Positions 47,201-54,121 of a DNA stretch of 64,000 nucleotides are shown piece by piece. Origin of the DNA: Coleofasciculaceae cyanobacterium (GTDB lineage: Bacteria > Cyanobacteriota > Cyanobacteriia > Cyanobacteriales > Xenococcaceae). Every line of letters starts with the position of its first letter. The first letter of the stretch is position 1. Made by a program: the position numbers and the translations under genes. Below the pieces are notes generated by a model. The model did not search any database, had not been told where the DNA came from, and saw only the letters and a program-made list of their open reading frames with translations. The DNA lies in contig DATNPK010000111.1 of the NCBI GenBank assembly GCA_036703275.1, forward strand, positions 1-64,000. Direction: 5' to 3'.

Positions 47201-47277
47201 TTCAAGCCATCTTTCAACCTCAAGACAATGCCGAAACAATTATTCGTCCCACGGAAGATTTAACCACTGAAAATTAA
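44263..47277 (+). CDS. UPF0182 family membrane protein
   Basis: 1004 residues, close to the usual 900-1000 of UPF0182. About seven hydrophobic helices lie in the first 430 residues (IISSIAIIIIGFLLVFEFSS, LLLAAIAGTVSISCIVINY, IVIMVGLLLW). A large soluble domain follows with family signatures NIRLWDTLPILQTNRQLQQI, RYYQFYDADIDRYL-type and DPYLVAARTEDRENNQ. The family is widespread in cyanobacteria and actinobacteria; role unestablished. The soluble half is probably periplasmic. No internal repeats or stops were found. Confidence 0.95.
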   Translation: MKRLYPSIISSIAIIIIGFLLVFEFSSWLFAEILWFKEVDYLWVFLIRRLSQYSLWFLVTLISGLFIGGNLWLANRWQWQRLPKDEWYDASVPIIPQPKQLFGRAVKSVEQERFPTTTRRYPSKKTYSPRLRLPFLLLAAIAGTVSISCIVINYTDMALSVWQTSYRLPQIARTLKPPLEVFDFANITGFIFSYLRQLAIIVIMVGLLLWKPRVSLKASAILLCIVFGLIAAGNWTIILRFLNPSSFNLVDPQFGKDIGFYIFRFPLWRLVESWLIGLSGFTLLSCAIFYLLSGNSLSEGRFPGFTKIQLRHLSFVGAAVMLALACRHWFNRFDLLYSSRGVVYGAGYTNIQVQLPLEVCLTAVSIISAVWLLYKGFTGYRNLQIQQRKIKKIIFLIFPFAVYLFFLVLSDISSATVQRLVVQPNELAKERPYIERSIALTRNAFNLDNIEAQTFNPQGQLTASDIEDNAETIENIRLWDTLPILQTNRQLQQIRPYYQFYDADIDRYLLSEDGNIANADKQQVIIAARELDYAQVQDIAKTWVNEHLIYTHGYGFTLSPVNQVAEGGLPYYYVKDLGTGIEETGSLSISDEVIRNSIPIGKPRIYFGELTNPYIMTSTRVRELDYPSGEENVYTVYDGTGGIQIGNYFRRVLFAEYLKDWQMLFAQNFTHDTKLLFRRNIKQRVKEIAPFLNYDRDPYLVAARTEDRENNQNNLFWIIDAYTTSDRYPYSDPGDNKFNYLRNSVKVVVDAYNGRVDFYMADESDPMIRTWAKVFPQLFKPMSAMPLDLRRHIRYPEDLFTIQSERLLTYHMRDPQVFYNREDQWQIPQEIYAKESQAVAPYYLIMKLPTASQEEFILLHPYTPASRPNLIAWLAARSDGAEYGKLLLYKFPKQKLIYGPNQIEALIAQDPVISQQISLWNREGSRAIQGNLLIIPIEQSLLYIEPLYIEATANSLPALARVIVVYGNRIVMAETLDEGIQAIFQPQDNAETIIRPTEDLTTEN

Positions 47278-47687
47278 AACTTATTAGGGCGTATTATCAA
47301 GTCAGACTAAATCTAGCTAAAAATTGGCAACTTAAGATAACGAGTTTAAGCCAATATTTTTGACAATTGAGAATATTTAAATTCCATCAATACTACATTT
47401 ACTCTCTAGCAAAAATCGACGTAAATAGCATCACAATATCGACTGTTTATCCTTTGAGCCAAAGCTCTATCTTAAGACGGTGTAGCTAGCAACTTCAGCG
47501 AATTAGTATTAGTTTATAGATTACCTTTAGGCAAGAAATTTATACCAAATAAAAAAAAGGATGCGACCTAAAAATTATTTTTGCCAACATTATTTAATTT
47601 GGTATTACTCAAAATAATGAGGGATAAACTTGTTCTGGAATTTGTCCTAAATACATTTTAAAACTAACCTATAGGAGAAATAAACTA
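47278..47687. other. Intergenic region and katB leader
   Basis: 410 bases without a credible reading frame. The last 30 bases hold a good ribosome site, AGGAG at 47673-47677, ten bases before the katB ATG. No hairpin or structured RNA stands out. Confidence 0.5.
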
Positions 47688-48410
47688 ATGTTTTTTCACA
47701 AAAAAGAAACTATTCACAACGTCGATATTAAAGAAGCTGATCCTCGCTTTGCTCAACTGTTACTAGAGCAATTTGGTGGTGCGACTGGAGAACTGTCTGC
47801 CGCTTTACAATATTGGGTGCAGTCGTTCCATGTTGAAGATCCAGCGATTAAAGATATGCTGCAAGATATTGCAGTTGAAGAGTTTGGTCACCTAGAAATG
47901 GTTGGCAAAATGATCGAAGCTCACACTAAAAATGTCGATCAAACTGATGCATATAAAAGTACGTTGTTTGCCGTCAGAGGAATGGGTCCGCATTTTCTTG
48001 ATAGTCAAGGTAGTGCTTGGACAGCAGCTTATCTAAATGAAGGTGGTGATGTCGTGCGTGATTTACGTGCCAATATTGCCGCAGAAGCAGGAGCGCGTCA
48101 AACTTATGAGGCATTGATCAAAGTAGCACCAGATGAAAATACTAAGAAAACTTTAGTACATTTGTTGACTCGCGAAATTTCTCATACAAAGATGTTCATG
48201 AATGCACTAAATGATTTAGGCAAACTTACCGATCCCTTCTTTGGTAACGTTCAGCCCGATGAGACAGTAGATCTTTACTATAATCTCTCTACCTCTACTC
48301 CAGCAGACAACTCAAGCGTAGAGGTTGATCAGCGAGGTTCTTGGAATCAAGAGCCTGACTTTAGATATATTGCCAACCCCCAACCCAACCATTCTGAGAC
48401 AGCCAAATAA
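47688..48410 (+). CDS. katB: Manganese catalase (KatB type)
   Basis: A non-heme catalase with a di-manganese site in a ferritin-like four-helix bundle. 240 residues, closely matching Anabaena KatB in pattern: FAQLLLEQFGGATGELSAAL, DIAVEEFGHLEMVGKMIEAH, AGARQTYEALIKVA and LLTREISHTKMFMNAL supply the Glu/His ligands. The segment MGPHFLDSQGSAWTAAYLNEG is also typical. Protects the cell from H2O2. It has a strong ribosome site and is monocistronic, followed by a perfect palindromic terminator. Confidence 0.92.
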   Translation: MFFHKKETIHNVDIKEADPRFAQLLLEQFGGATGELSAALQYWVQSFHVEDPAIKDMLQDIAVEEFGHLEMVGKMIEAHTKNVDQTDAYKSTLFAVRGMGPHFLDSQGSAWTAAYLNEGGDVVRDLRANIAAEAGARQTYEALIKVAPDENTKKTLVHLLTREISHTKMFMNALNDLGKLTDPFFGNVQPDETVDLYYNLSTSTPADNSSVEVDQRGSWNQEPDFRYIANPQPNHSETAK

Positions 48411-48456
48411 AGAAATATTTAAATAAAAATATTTTGAATTAAAAATGGATTTAGCT

Positions 48457-48490
48457 ATAGCCAGAGAATTAATTCTCTGGCTATGTTTTT
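48457..48490 (+). terminator. Terminator of katB
   Basis: ATAGCCAGAGAATT (48457-48470) directly followed by its complement AATTCTCTGGCTAT, then GTTTTTAAA. A perfect 28-base palindrome. It lies 47 bases after the katB stop codon. Confidence 0.85.
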
Positions 48491-48937
48491 AAATTAACTG
48501 CTGTTAAATTTAGCGATTCTTTTGAGAAATTGGGGTTTAATATCAAGTACCGATAATTGGTTGAAAAAAAGTTGGTGGCAAGCGAAAAAAACTCATTATT
48601 TGCTCCGCTTATCCGTGATAGACTCATTACTTATTACTTAATTTATCACGGCGGTCTCGCGCATCCGAGGAAACCTCGGATGTCGCCACCTCTTTAATTT
48701 AAGTATTCAACCGAACTGGATATAATACCTCTTTACTTCGTTGCGAGCGCTTTTCTCTGAGCTATAAGTCCTTGTTAAGCAATAAATCATCGTCGTTATC
48801 AATGATCGCTATTTTGGCTAAGTGATCTAAGGAGTGTAAAATGCGCTCGCGAGAGTTTAAAATATTGCCTGAATTAAGCAAAGTCTTCATAGCAGTAAGA
48901 GTATTTGTCTAAAAAATAGGCAAAATCAAGATCTGCT
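48491..48937. other. Intergenic region with hairpin 48662-48682
   Basis: About 450 bases between katB and the broken reductase. CATCCGAGG (48662-48670), AAA loop, CCTCGGATG (48674-48682) is a perfect nine-bp hairpin, flanked by CGCGC-like GC-rich bases unusual for this AT-rich region. Apart from one small frame (48762-48890) nothing gene-like was found. Confidence 0.5.
48762..48890 (-). CDS. Small unassigned open reading frame
   Basis: 42 residues from ATG 48890 to TAG at 48762: MKTLLNSGNILNSRERILHS, then LDHLAKIAIIDNDDDLLLNK, ending DL. It lies downstream of the broken reductase on the same strand. The acidic end (DNDDD) and amphipathic start could suit a small peptide, but there is no strong ribosome site and no known relative. 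A chance frame is equally possible. Confidence 0.25.
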   Translation of the reverse strand: MKTLLNSGNILNSRERILHSLDHLAKIAIIDNDDDLLLNKDL

Positions 48938-49027
48938 TTAAGCTTTAATTACAACCCGCCCATTAGCCTTGACAATGCAGGAAAAAAGATGTCCTGGTTC
49001 ACACCCAGAGTCGCCATCGTAAGCTAC

Positions 49028-50170
49028 CTATTCTGCCAATAGAGGTAGCTTGCAAGCACCACAAGCTCCCATACGACAGACAGAAGCCAGTTTCATCCCT
49101 TCTTGTTCAGTAATATCTAAAATAAATTCTTCACGATCGCAGCAGATTTCTTTACCAGACTCAGCAAAGACTACCAGAGATTTATCCTGAGTTGTATTAA
49201 CAGAAGTAGTATTTTCTCTGCCTGTAATATTTTGAGTAGCTGATTTTTGGTAATCTTTTGCGCTGCATCTTGAAGCAATTAACGTTACTGTTGCTTTGGA
49301 CTCGTTAGATTTGTTTTTGGGCAAGCGCTTTTTAGAACCGCCAAAGCTCTCTTGGTGGTAGCTCTCCATTGGCAAACCCAGAGTTTCTAGCATCGTTTTA
49401 ACCCTTTTCATCAACGGATTTGCTCCGCAGACATAAACTGAGCGTTCTTGAACATCAGGAGCGATCGCTTGCAGCATGAATTCATTTAGTCTGCCTGTAT
49501 ATCCCTGCCAAACTTGACCTAGTTCGGAGCGAGTTATGGTCACTGCCAACTTAAAATTGTCATACCGTGCTGCCATTGACTCTAATTCATACCGAAAAAT
49601 AAAATCGCGCAGACTACGCGCACTATAGATAAAGACAATATCGACATCTGCTCTATCACAGAGCCATCTGCACATTGACATCATGGGCGTAATACCGCTG
49701 CCAACTGAAATAAAGAGCAGTTTTTGAATAGCATGATCGACACAGGTAAATTTTCCCATTGGACCAGTTAATTTAACTTGAGAGTCGACAGTAATGCGAT
49801 CGTGCAACCAGTTAGAAACAAGACCAGGATTTGTATCAGGTCCGGTTAAAAGCAGAACTCGCTTGACGGTAATCTCTAAAATATGGGGACGAGAGGGAGT
49901 CGAGGAAATAGAGTAGGGACGCTTCACTCTTTTGCCCTCAATTTCTAAATCTAAGGTTACAAACTGCCCGGGCTGATAAGAAAACAGTACTGGTGGTTTG
50001 GCAACAAAGCGAAAGGTTTTGACATCGTGAGTTTCAGCGATTACCTGTATACAGCGAACGATTATCTCTCCCGAACTCCAGTAGCGAGGTTGAGCTGACG
50101 CAAGAGCAAGTTCTGGCAAGGGTTGCATCTGTTCAGCATCATTGTTGGTTATTTGGGCGATCGTTAGCAC
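49028..50170 (-). CDS. FAD/NAD(P) oxidoreductase segment with cut ferredoxin domain
   Basis: A 380-codon piece that opens with GTG. It has an FAD domain with RPYSISSTPS, an NAD(P) site LLFISVGSGITPM and VYVCGANPLMKRV, and a C-terminal [2Fe-2S] start with Cys365, Cys370 and Cys373. The relationship is to the Hcr/hybrid-cluster reductase family (ferredoxin reductase plus ferredoxin). The fourth cluster cysteine lies beyond the stop codon, so the cluster cannot form from this product. See the full pseudogene entry. A translated, flavin-only protein is possible. Confidence 0.75.
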   Translation of the reverse strand: MLTIAQITNNDAEQMQPLPELALASAQPRYWSSGEIIVRCIQVIAETHDVKTFRFVAKPPVLFSYQPGQFVTLDLEIEGKRVKRPYSISSTPSRPHILEITVKRVLLLTGPDTNPGLVSNWLHDRITVDSQVKLTGPMGKFTCVDHAIQKLLFISVGSGITPMMSMCRWLCDRADVDIVFIYSARSLRDFIFRYELESMAARYDNFKLAVTITRSELGQVWQGYTGRLNEFMLQAIAPDVQERSVYVCGANPLMKRVKTMLETLGLPMESYHQESFGGSKKRLPKNKSNESKATVTLIASRCSAKDYQKSATQNITGRENTTSVNTTQDKSLVVFAESGKEICCDREEFILDITEQEGMKLASVCRMGACGACKLPLLAE

Positions 50171-50233
50171 AAATCCGCCGATGCGAAGTAGACTATTCGG
50201 CTTTAAAGGATAAATCTGATCCCTCTCAACTTG

Positions 50234-50527
50234 TTACTCGTCAATTTGCGAGCCATTTATACTACCAATATCTGTATAAAAATACTGTCCGTCTTGAAAA
50301 CAAATACGACCGTGAATGCGACTCACTTCAGCACTATCGAGAACCAAGTCACAACTAGGATGTCTGCCAATAAGACAATCTTTTGACATTCCCATTGCTG
50401 GCGTTGTCAGTAATTTTTCTTTAAACTCGCTGGTTTGGGCGTTAAGTGCTGTAATTTTGAAGGTAAGAAAAGCCTCATAATGCTTGCTCGACTTGATGTT
50501 GGTTGTTGACATATTGGTTGCAGACAC
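50234..50527 (-). CDS. FHA-domain segment
   Basis: 97 residues. About 47-97 is an FHA phosphothreonine-binding domain: CLIGRHPSCDLVLDSAEVSR, IHGRICFQDGQYFYTDIGS and INGS, with the conserved Gly-Arg, Ser, His and Asn-Gly. It is cut at TAA exactly where the FHA fold should end and the linker to the reductase begins. FHA domains usually read Thr phosphorylation, so kinase control of a reductase was probably the original arrangement. Confidence 0.72.
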   Translation of the reverse strand: MSATNMSTTNIKSSKHYEAFLTFKITALNAQTSEFKEKLLTTPAMGMSKDCLIGRHPSCDLVLDSAEVSRIHGRICFQDGQYFYTDIGSINGSQIDE

Positions 50528-50558
50528 AATAGATACCTCTTAATTTGTCAATTAGTTT

Positions 50559-50987
50559 TTACTTTGAGTTTTGATGGTTTTTTACTGCGATTCGTCTAAT
50601 TTTTGTGGGTATGACTTGGGAGTAATTCTTGGTTTGCTTCTTGATGAGTTTGATTTTGGTGAATGCTTGATGTAAACGATTGTTCTGAATTGGTTTAATC
50701 GCCGAGCGATCGCTTGGGTTGTTTTTGATTTTTAGTTTTGTCCTAGCTAAACCGAGCCTGGAGCGTTGGGAAGTGCCAGAATATATCAGGTTTGGTTGCT
50801 CTTGAATAATTTCTGCCAAGATGCGATCGTGTTCTTCATCTTCAAGCTGTAGCTGTTTGCGAAGTTGCAGGAGAGCTTCCTTGCTAATATTTGGCTCAAA
50901 AAGTTGCTCTGCCAAAGTTTCTTGTAGCATGCCCTGGTAAACTCGATAGTGGTCTTGTCGCGTAGCTTTAGGTATTACTGTTGCCAA
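50559..50987 (-). CDS. Unassigned protein with helical N-terminus and basic tail
   Basis: 142 residues in two parts. Residues 1-67 form amphipathic helices (DHYRVYQGMLQETLAEQLFE, LRKQLQLEDEEHDRILAEII), similar in feel to segments found in larger cyanobacterial signalling proteins. Residues 75-142 are strongly basic, with many Lys/Arg (KLIKKQTKNYSQVIPTKIRR). No enzyme motif is visible. It overlaps the preceding gene by 20 bases and is followed after 31 bases by the FHA gene, so all belong to one operon. Function unknown. Confidence 0.55.
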   Translation of the reverse strand: MATVIPKATRQDHYRVYQGMLQETLAEQLFEPNISKEALLQLRKQLQLEDEEHDRILAEIIQEQPNLIYSGTSQRSRLGLARTKLKIKNNPSDRSAIKPIQNNRLHQAFTKIKLIKKQTKNYSQVIPTKIRRIAVKNHQNSK

Positions 50988-51258
50988 GACGTACTGAAGT
51001 GGAATTTTGCTGGGTTCTAAAACTTAAAGAGGCGATCGCAAATTTAACAGATGTTGCCAATTTAATTCTGACTTGTAGGCAGTAAAGCCAACAATACATA
51101 CTCACCAATATGGCAGCTAAAAATTCTCCGATATGAATATTTTGCTCGGCAAGAGAAATTATTTTTGTAGCTATGAAACCTATGGTAATACCAACAATAA
51201 AACCTAGGAGAGCTTTTGGAGAAAACAAATTCTTAGTAAAATCGATTATTTTTTCCAT
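50968..51258 (-). CDS. Small membrane protein
   Basis: 96 residues with two hydrophobic helices, about 15-35 (ALLGFIVGITIGFIATKIISL) and 43-62 (FLAAILVSMYCWLYCLQVRI). A basic tail follows. It overlaps the downstream gene (coding to 50987) by 20 bases, a sign of translational coupling. No homolog of known role is recognised. It sits second in the operon that ends with the FHA-reductase. Confidence 0.5.
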   Translation of the reverse strand: MEKIIDFTKNLFSPKALLGFIVGITIGFIATKIISLAEQNIHIGEFLAAILVSMYCWLYCLQVRIKLATSVKFAIASLSFRTQQNSTSVRLGNSNT

Positions 51259-51288
51259 TTTTCTCGATAAAATTATTGATTACACAAT

Positions 51289-51567
51289 TTACTCTTGAGC
51301 TGACTTAGTAACACCGTCTTCCATTACAACTATCTCTTTTCTACCAGGAGGTACTAAATAGGAAACAATAAAAGTAAGTACCGTAGTCGTTACTCCAGAC
51401 ATTTCCCCAGATATTTGATTACTTTCCTCTTTAAAAAAAGGATTGTAGGTATTGAGAATTAAGACCGTCAAAGTAACTAAAGCCCCTGTAAATATACCTG
51501 CGGTGACTTTTCTCACAGGTTGATAAGTAGGTTGAGATTTTTGTTCTTGAGTCGTAATTAATGTCAT
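51289..51567 (-). CDS. Small membrane protein, holin-like
   Basis: 92 residues with two hydrophobic helices, about 22-44 (TAGIFTGALVTLTVLILNTY) and 57-74 (GVTTTVLTFIVSYLVPPG). This short cytoplasmic-tail form (PVRKVTAG at the start, SYLVPPGRKE at the end) is common in bacteria and resembles some phage holin-type proteins, but is not proof of phage origin. First gene of the FHA-reductase operon. It may serve as a membrane docking unit. Confidence 0.5.
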   Translation of the reverse strand: MTLITTQEQKSQPTYQPVRKVTAGIFTGALVTLTVLILNTYNPFFKEESNQISGEMSGVTTTVLTFIVSYLVPPGRKEIVVMEDGVTKSAQE

Positions 51568-51763
51568 AGTTAAATTTCCACCTTTGTGTACTATTTGCGG
51601 TTTATTTTAGTTTTGCTTTGAGCGTTTCGATCTCATAAAACTCATTTCACAACTCATTATTATGTTGCCCAAGATAGTTCATAGCATTTCTCGCCTAAAT
51701 AAATTACTACTGCGCTTTTGGGTTGAGTAGAACACACCAGCGTAATCTGAAAAGCTAAAAGCT

Positions 51764-51851
51764 ATATGCCCTAAAGGATTCCCTTCGGTCTCGTAGCGGT
51801 ATGAAGTAAGCATATGCCCTAAAGGATTCCCTTCGGTCTCGGAGCGGTATG
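51764..51851. repeat. Two 40-bp direct repeats with CCCTAAAGGA core
   Basis: ATATGCCCTAAAGGATTCCC and following bases at 51764-51803 recur at 51812-51851, 48 bases apart, differing by one base. The core is the reverse complement of TCCTTTAGGGCAT, the module seen at 34.3 and 38.5 kb. Another TCCTTTAGG is at about 51873. A 70-codon frame here (51679-51891) is made of repeat reads and is not a gene. Confidence 0.8.
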
Positions 51852-52182
51852 GTAAACCACTAGCTTCGCGTCGTCCTTTAGGAAAAGCCAATTAATCAAC
51901 AACGTAAGTCTATTTAATTAAAAACTACCTACCGTAATTACAGTTTTTTTCATGACTTTTTAAATGAGTTTCTCTATGAGTTCTATGAGATCGAGAGAAT
52001 CAGAAAAAACTAATATCAAACGTAGGCAATTGGCAATTACGACAACTCGCTTTGCTCAGCAACAGATTAGTTACCGCTAGCAGAACTGACTTTGGTTAGC
52101 TTCTTTGGCGCTCGCTTGCTGCCTCAGAAAAACAAAGCTTTTAATTGTTCACTTGCAAACATATTATTCGAGGAGATTGGTA

Positions 52183-53868
52183 ATGATTAACTTTAACTAT
52201 CAACAAAATTTGCCAGAAAAAGATTTTGAAGCTCGGCAACAAGAAGCAAGCACTAAACGCAAACTGACGCTCGAAGATGCTTTTAATGCCTTCATAACTT
52301 CGCCACCGCCAACCAATGAAGATGAAAAACGGTTTGAGAATCTTGGCTTTTTAGGCTTCGCTTCCTTTTCTAAAGCCTTAGCTCATAATTCCAATGGATT
52401 GGTAGAAAACTTCTCTTATGAATCACTACTTGCAGCTATCCAAGAAGGTACTCAGGAAGCCTTTGAGAGGGTCCAACTTGGAGGAAACCGCCTGCTTACC
52501 AATCCGCTCAACGCTTACTCATTTCAATTAATCGGTGACGACTCCAATGGCACACGTATAGCAGCAGCTCCTAAGTTTGCCAGTCGCAATACAGCCATTG
52601 ATATGGTCGAGCGTTACTGGATGGCCTTATCTCGAGATATACGATTTGACCAATATGCCAATAGTCAGTTAATCGCTGATGCTTGCGAAGACTTAAATAA
52701 CCTTGGATTCGAGCAAGAATTTGGCTTTGAATGTTTACCCGACACAATCTTTCGCGGCCCTTATGAAGGTTGCGATGTAGGACCGCACGTCTCTCAATTT
52801 TTACTACAAGATTTTCAGTTCGGCAATCAGCCAATTCGACAGTTGCAGCGTTACCCAAGAGAAGGTCTTGATTACCTGACTGACTTTGAAACTTGGCGCA
52901 AAGTTAATAATGGAAATATCAATCCGACTGGTTCTGACATCATTGACGGTACGCGCTACATTACGACGCTGCGCGATGGAGGTCAATGGGTACACATTGA
53001 TTTTCCACACCAGGCAGGTCTTTGGTCGACAATTATTCTTTTAGGGCTGAAGGCGAACCTCTCAGATGTAAGTCCATATGCAAGTCGAGAAATCATGAAT
53101 TCTGAGGCATTTGGTAGTCTTGGTGGTCCAGATATTACGATTCAGAGTGGGCTAGCTGGGGTCTATGCCCTCAAGCACGCCTGGTTTCAAAAGTGGTGCG
53201 TTCATCGACGTTTGCGACCAGAAGCATACGCCCAGCGTCTTGAGCTTTTCCGACGCGGGATATTAGGTAACTCACCTGATAGCCCACTTAACAATGAAAA
53301 GTTCAACGAGCTTTTTGGAGATGGTGCAGAAGTTTGGCGAACTACTCAAGTACTCGATCGCATTCTCGAACATAACAGACGGCAGAACTTAGCCCAGAGT
53401 CGTGGTGACCGATATGGAACTTGGTTACTACCTATGGCTTTTCCCGAAGGCTCTCCAACTCATCCCTCATACCCTGGTGGACATTCTGCATTTGTAGCGG
53501 CAGGGGCAACCATTGCCAAGGCGTTTTTTGCCGATGCTGAATTTCCCCATCCCAAAGCGCCAGTCGATAATGGTCAGCGACTTGGAGATTTCAATGGTCC
53601 GACGCTAACCGTGCATGGTGAGCTTAACAAACTGATTGCCAATGTTACGCTGTTCCGTGATGGGGCGGGAATGCACTGGCGAACAGATGGGACTGCCTCT
53701 GGTTGTAACGCTGCGTTTGATCGTTCAGGTACTGGCATTGAGACAGGCGGTAATTTGCTTGGTGAAAGGATGGCAATTAGTATGCTACGTGATATCAAGC
53801 GCACTTATCAAGAAGAGATTGGAACATTTGAGTTTCGCAGCCTCAGCGGTGATTTGATTCAAATATAA
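52183..53868 (+). CDS. Vanadium-dependent haloperoxidase
   Basis: About 561 residues. I choose ATG 52183 because GAGGAG lies seven bases upstream; an upstream frame adds 26 unlikely residues. The vanadate-binding set is complete: WCVHRRLRPEAY (Arg), SYPGGHSAFVAAG (the PSGH-like motif with His), and LFRDGAGMHWRTDG (Arg-His-Asp, axial His). The enzymes oxidise halides with H2O2 and belong with PAP2-type phosphatases; the cyanobacterial/algal branch favours bromide or iodide. The halide is not predictable. It ends before a HIP1 terminator. The location near katB suggests peroxide metabolism. Confidence 0.92.
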   Translation: MINFNYQQNLPEKDFEARQQEASTKRKLTLEDAFNAFITSPPPTNEDEKRFENLGFLGFASFSKALAHNSNGLVENFSYESLLAAIQEGTQEAFERVQLGGNRLLTNPLNAYSFQLIGDDSNGTRIAAAPKFASRNTAIDMVERYWMALSRDIRFDQYANSQLIADACEDLNNLGFEQEFGFECLPDTIFRGPYEGCDVGPHVSQFLLQDFQFGNQPIRQLQRYPREGLDYLTDFETWRKVNNGNINPTGSDIIDGTRYITTLRDGGQWVHIDFPHQAGLWSTIILLGLKANLSDVSPYASREIMNSEAFGSLGGPDITIQSGLAGVYALKHAWFQKWCVHRRLRPEAYAQRLELFRRGILGNSPDSPLNNEKFNELFGDGAEVWRTTQVLDRILEHNRRQNLAQSRGDRYGTWLLPMAFPEGSPTHPSYPGGHSAFVAAGATIAKAFFADAEFPHPKAPVDNGQRLGDFNGPTLTVHGELNKLIANVTLFRDGAGMHWRTDGTASGCNAAFDRSGTGIETGGNLLGERMAISMLRDIKRTYQEEIGTFEFRSLSGDLIQI

Positions 53869-53913
53869 TCAGTTAGCAACTATTAATACTATTAGTTTTG
53901 GAGTTTCTTCCAG

Positions 53914-53952
53914 AGAGCGATCGCTTTGTTTAATCAGGCGATCGCCTTTTTT
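53914..53952 (+). terminator. HIP1-pair terminator of the haloperoxidase
   Basis: Two HIP1 octamers, GCGATCGC at 53917-53924 and 53938-53945, can pair as a stem across a 13-base loop and are followed by CTTTTTT. Each octamer is palindromic, so other pairings are possible. It lies about 45 bases after the stop codon. Confidence 0.7.
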
Positions 53953-54121
53953 ATGGCAAATGTAATAATCCGGAATCATTTATAATCATCTATGATCTTT
54001 GAAGAAGAGTAACAATTTGTCACCCTAACTCAAGCAAATTGGCTAAAATTTGCTTAATCTTTTAATCTAAACTGTTTTTTCAAGCAAAATATCAAAGTGT
54101 GAACATCAGTCACTAATCGCC

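Larger units (their letters stand above)
48938..50527 (-). pseudogene. FHA-flavin reductase-ferredoxin fusion split by two stop codons
   Basis: One 530-codon frame from ATG 50527 to TAA at 48938-48940 is interrupted twice. The FHA domain (50234-50527) ends at TAA (50234-50236). The same frame then continues at once as QVERDQIYPLKPNSLLRIGG into the oxidoreductase. That part ends at TAG (49028-49030) and continues as VAYDGDSGCEPGHLFSCIVK and NGRVVIKA. This supplies the fourth cysteine of a plant-type [2Fe-2S] cluster, whose first three (CRMGACGAC) precede the stop. Alignment of both joins with unbroken domain sequence argues that this was a single three-domain protein. Read-through is conceivable but two different stops favour decay. 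Confidence 0.65.

Noticed and set aside
51679-51891. 70-codon frame on the minus strand
   Set aside because: Consists of repeat reads (SETEGNPLGH twice); no independent evidence.
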